From Thermoanaerobacter kivui (GTDB lineage: Bacteria; Bacillota; Thermoanaerobacteria; Thermoanaerobacterales; Thermoanaerobacteraceae), in NCBI RefSeq assembly GCF_000763575.1, contig NZ_CP009170.1, forward strand, positions 707,501 to 771,500: a DNA stretch of 64,000 nt. The letters run 5' to 3'. The notes below the pieces were generated by a model, which was not told the DNA's origin, made no database searches, and saw nothing but the letters and a program-made list of their open reading frames with translations. The translations under genes and the position numbers were made by a program. Below are positions 62,243-64,000 of this stretch, one piece after another (within the stretch, counting starts at the first letter, position 1; every line of letters begins with the position of its first letter).

Positions 62243-64000
62243 ATGAAAGAGATAGCTAAAACCTACAATCCAAAGGAATTTGAAGATAGAATTTATGCTT
62301 TTTGGATGGAAAAAGGATATTTTACTCCTAAAATAGACCCTGAAAAACAGCCATTTACCATTGTTATACCGCCTCCAAACATAACAGGGCAATTGCACAT
62401 GGGACATGCACTTGATAATACTTTGCAGGACATATTGATAAGATGGAAAAGAATGCAGGGTTATGCAGCTTTGTGGATACCTGGCTCAGACCATGCCAGC
62501 ATTGCGACGGAGATAAAAGTTTTAGACACGATAAGAGAAGAAACGGGGCTCACAAAGGAAGAAATAGGAAGAGAAGAGTTTTTGAAAAGGGCATGGGCAT
62601 GGAAGGACAAATACGAAAACCGTATTTTAAGCCAATTAAAAAAGTTGGGTTCTTCTTGTGATTGGATAAGGACACGCTTTACTATGGATGAAGTATGTTC
62701 AAGGGCGGTAAGAGAGGTTTTTGTTTCACTCTATGAAAAAGGGCTCATATACAGAGGTGATAGGATAATAAATTGGTGCCCAGACTGCAACACTGCTTTA
62801 TCTGATGCGGAAGTGGAACATAAAGAGCAAAAAGGGCATTTGTGGTACATCAAATATCCCATAAAAGGGGAAGATGGATATGTAGTTATAGCTACTACAA
62901 GGCCAGAGACGATGCTGGGGGATGTAGCAGTTGCTGTAAATCCTGATGATAAAAGGTATAAGGATGTGGTAGGTAAGACTTTGATACTGCCACTTGTGGG
63001 AAGGGAGATACCTGTAATTGCTGACAGCTACGTTGATCCTTCATTTGGAACAGGTGCTGTTAAAGTTACACCTGCTCACGACCCAAATGACTTTGAGATG
63101 GGGACAAGACACAATCTTCCATTTATCAATATAATGAATGAGAATGCGATAATCAATGAAAATGGGGGAAAATATAAAGGGCTTGATAGATATGAGGCGA
63201 GAGAAAAGATAGTAGAAGACCTCAAAAATCTCGGACTACTTCTAAAAGTTGAAGACCACGTTCACAATGTGGGACATTGTTACAGGTGCGATACGGTAGT
63301 TGAACCTCTACTTTCCAAGCAGTGGTTTGTAAAAATGGAGCCCTTAGCAAAACCTGCTTTAGAAGTTGTAAAAGAAGGAAAAATTAAGTTTGTCCCTGAA
63401 AGATTCGAAAAAATATACACTAATTGGTTAGAAAACATAAAGGATTGGTGTATTTCCAGGCAATTATGGTGGGGACACAGAATTCCTGCCTGGTACTGCG
63501 ATGACTGTGGTCATATAACTGTATCGCGTAAAGACCCGCAAAAATGTGAAGCGTGCGGAAGCATACACATACATCAAGACGAAGATGTATTAGATACTTG
63601 GTTTAGTTCTGCACTTTGGCCTTTCTCTACTATGGGTTGGCCAGAAGAAACAGAAGATTTAAGATATTTCTATCCGACAGATGTACTTGTTACGGGATAT
63701 GACATAATTTTCTTCTGGGTTGCAAGAATGATTTTTATGAGTTTGGAATTTATGAAAGAAGTGCCATTTAAGCATGTTTTGATACATGGTTTAGTCAGGG
63801 ATGCTCAAGGTAGAAAAATGAGCAAATCTCTTGGCAATGGAATAGACCCGTTAGAGGTTATTGAAAAGTATGGAGCAGATACTTTAAGGTTTACATTAGT
63901 TATAGGAAATGCTCCAGGAAACGATATGAGGTTTAGTCAGGACAAAGTTGAACTCAGCAGAAACTTTGCAAATAAATTGTGGAACGCTTCAAGATATGTG
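62243..64000 (+). CDS. valS: Valyl-tRNA synthetase, N-terminal 586 codons
   Basis: ATG 62243 follows AGGAGTGTGAGG and starts [20 protein letters not shown]. The class I motif is [15 protein letters not shown] near residue 45 and the KMSKS loop is [16 protein letters not shown] near 525. The editing domain contains [17 protein letters not shown] and [19 protein letters not shown]. Zinc-finger cysteines (CDDCGH, CEACGS) lie between them. The frame is open to the window end, so the anticodon-binding and C-terminal coiled-coil parts are outside. It is regulated by the T-box leader. Confidence 0.97.
   Translation, partial: MKEIAKTYNPKEFEDRIYAFWMEKGYFTPKIDPEKQPFTIVIPPPNITGQLHMGHALDNTLQDILIRWKRMQGYAALWIPGSDHASIATEIKVLDTIREETGLTKEEIGREEFLKRAWAWKDKYENRILSQLKKLGSSCDWIRTRFTMDEVCSRAVREVFVSLYEKGLIYRGDRIINWCPDCNTALSDAEVEHKEQKGHLWYIKYPIKGEDGYVVIATTRPETMLGDVAVAVNPDDKRYKDVVGKTLILPLVGREIPVIADSYVDPSFGTGAVKVTPAHDPNDFEMGTRHNLPFINIMNENAIINENGGKYKGLDRYEAREKIVEDLKNLGLLLKVEDHVHNVGHCYRCDTVVEPLLSKQWFVKMEPLAKPALEVVKEGKIKFVPERFEKIYTNWLENIKDWCISRQLWWGHRIPAWYCDDCGHITVSRKDPQKCEACGSIHIHQDEDVLDTWFSSALWPFSTMGWPEETEDLRYFYPTDVLVTGYDIIFFWVARMIFMSLEFMKEVPFKHVLIHGLVRDAQGRKMSKSLGNGIDPLEVIEKYGADTLRFTLVIGNAPGNDMRFSQDKVELSRNFANKLWNASRYV

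Noticed and set aside
62443-62661. Plus-strand 72-codon frame inside valS and minus-strand frame at 62129-62407
   Set aside because: Both overlap the valyl-tRNA synthetase coding sequence or the T-box leader.

Overview
The window is AT-rich Firmicutes DNA, with strong GGAGG ribosome sites, frequent TTG starts, many U-tract terminators and a T-box before valS. The gene content (BY-kinase capsule module, LCP protein, DUF2680 proteins, IS21, IS110, IS1182 and IS1380 elements) fits a thermophilic clostridium of the Thermoanaerobacter type. That genus guess comes from remembered family knowledge; no search was run.

Layout. 0-4.7 kb: end of an exopolysaccharide cluster (galU, two Wzz-type genes of which the second is broken, a BY-kinase, a PHP tyrosine phosphatase, a convergent LCP gene). 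4.8-14.1 kb: ordinary chromosome (YkvI-type permease, DUF2225 protein, Ca-type P-ATPase, ndk, a deleted MFS gene, amj, ykuK, PAP2, YIP1). 14.17-14.47 kb: 5' fragment of a group II intron lying just after a terminator. 14.56-20.3 kb: a more GC-rich, probably imported biotin operon (bioF, a small membrane protein, bioW, bioD, bioA, bioB) behind a BirA-type operator that overlaps a consensus promoter. A second such operator controls bioY at 30.4 kb. 20.5-30.9 kb: IS21 remnant, pgsA, a broken chemotaxis receptor, larE-larB-larC for the nickel-pincer cofactor (larC split at an A9 run), and a two-component system facing two secreted-protein genes that share one promoter architecture.

31-38.4 kb and 50.2-61.9 kb are two parts of one bacteriocin-type locus, heavily invaded by insertion sequences. 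It holds eight intact double-glycine precursor genes, one precursor killed by a stop at the double glycine, three leaderless relatives, several small membrane proteins that may give immunity, three CPBP-family membrane proteins, one intact C39-peptidase ABC exporter with its HlyD-type partner, and two decayed C39 fragments. An 850-bp block is present twice (32.5-33.36 and 54.75-55.60 kb); the copies are nearly identical up to the double-glycine codons and then encode unrelated core peptides. This looks like modular leader/core exchange at the DNA level.

38.6-49.1 kb is a decay zone around one intact oxidoreductase. IS110 remnants, sppA, an ABC exporter, an HD protein, a histidine ammonia-lyase fragment and a HepT/MntA toxin-antitoxin pair are nearly all broken. 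The HepT/MntA pair appears split by a roughly 580-bp inversion whose reversal would restore both hepT and the sppA end. An intact IS1182 element sits in a terminator hairpin that it duplicated. The window closes with a T-box leader and the first 586 codons of valS.
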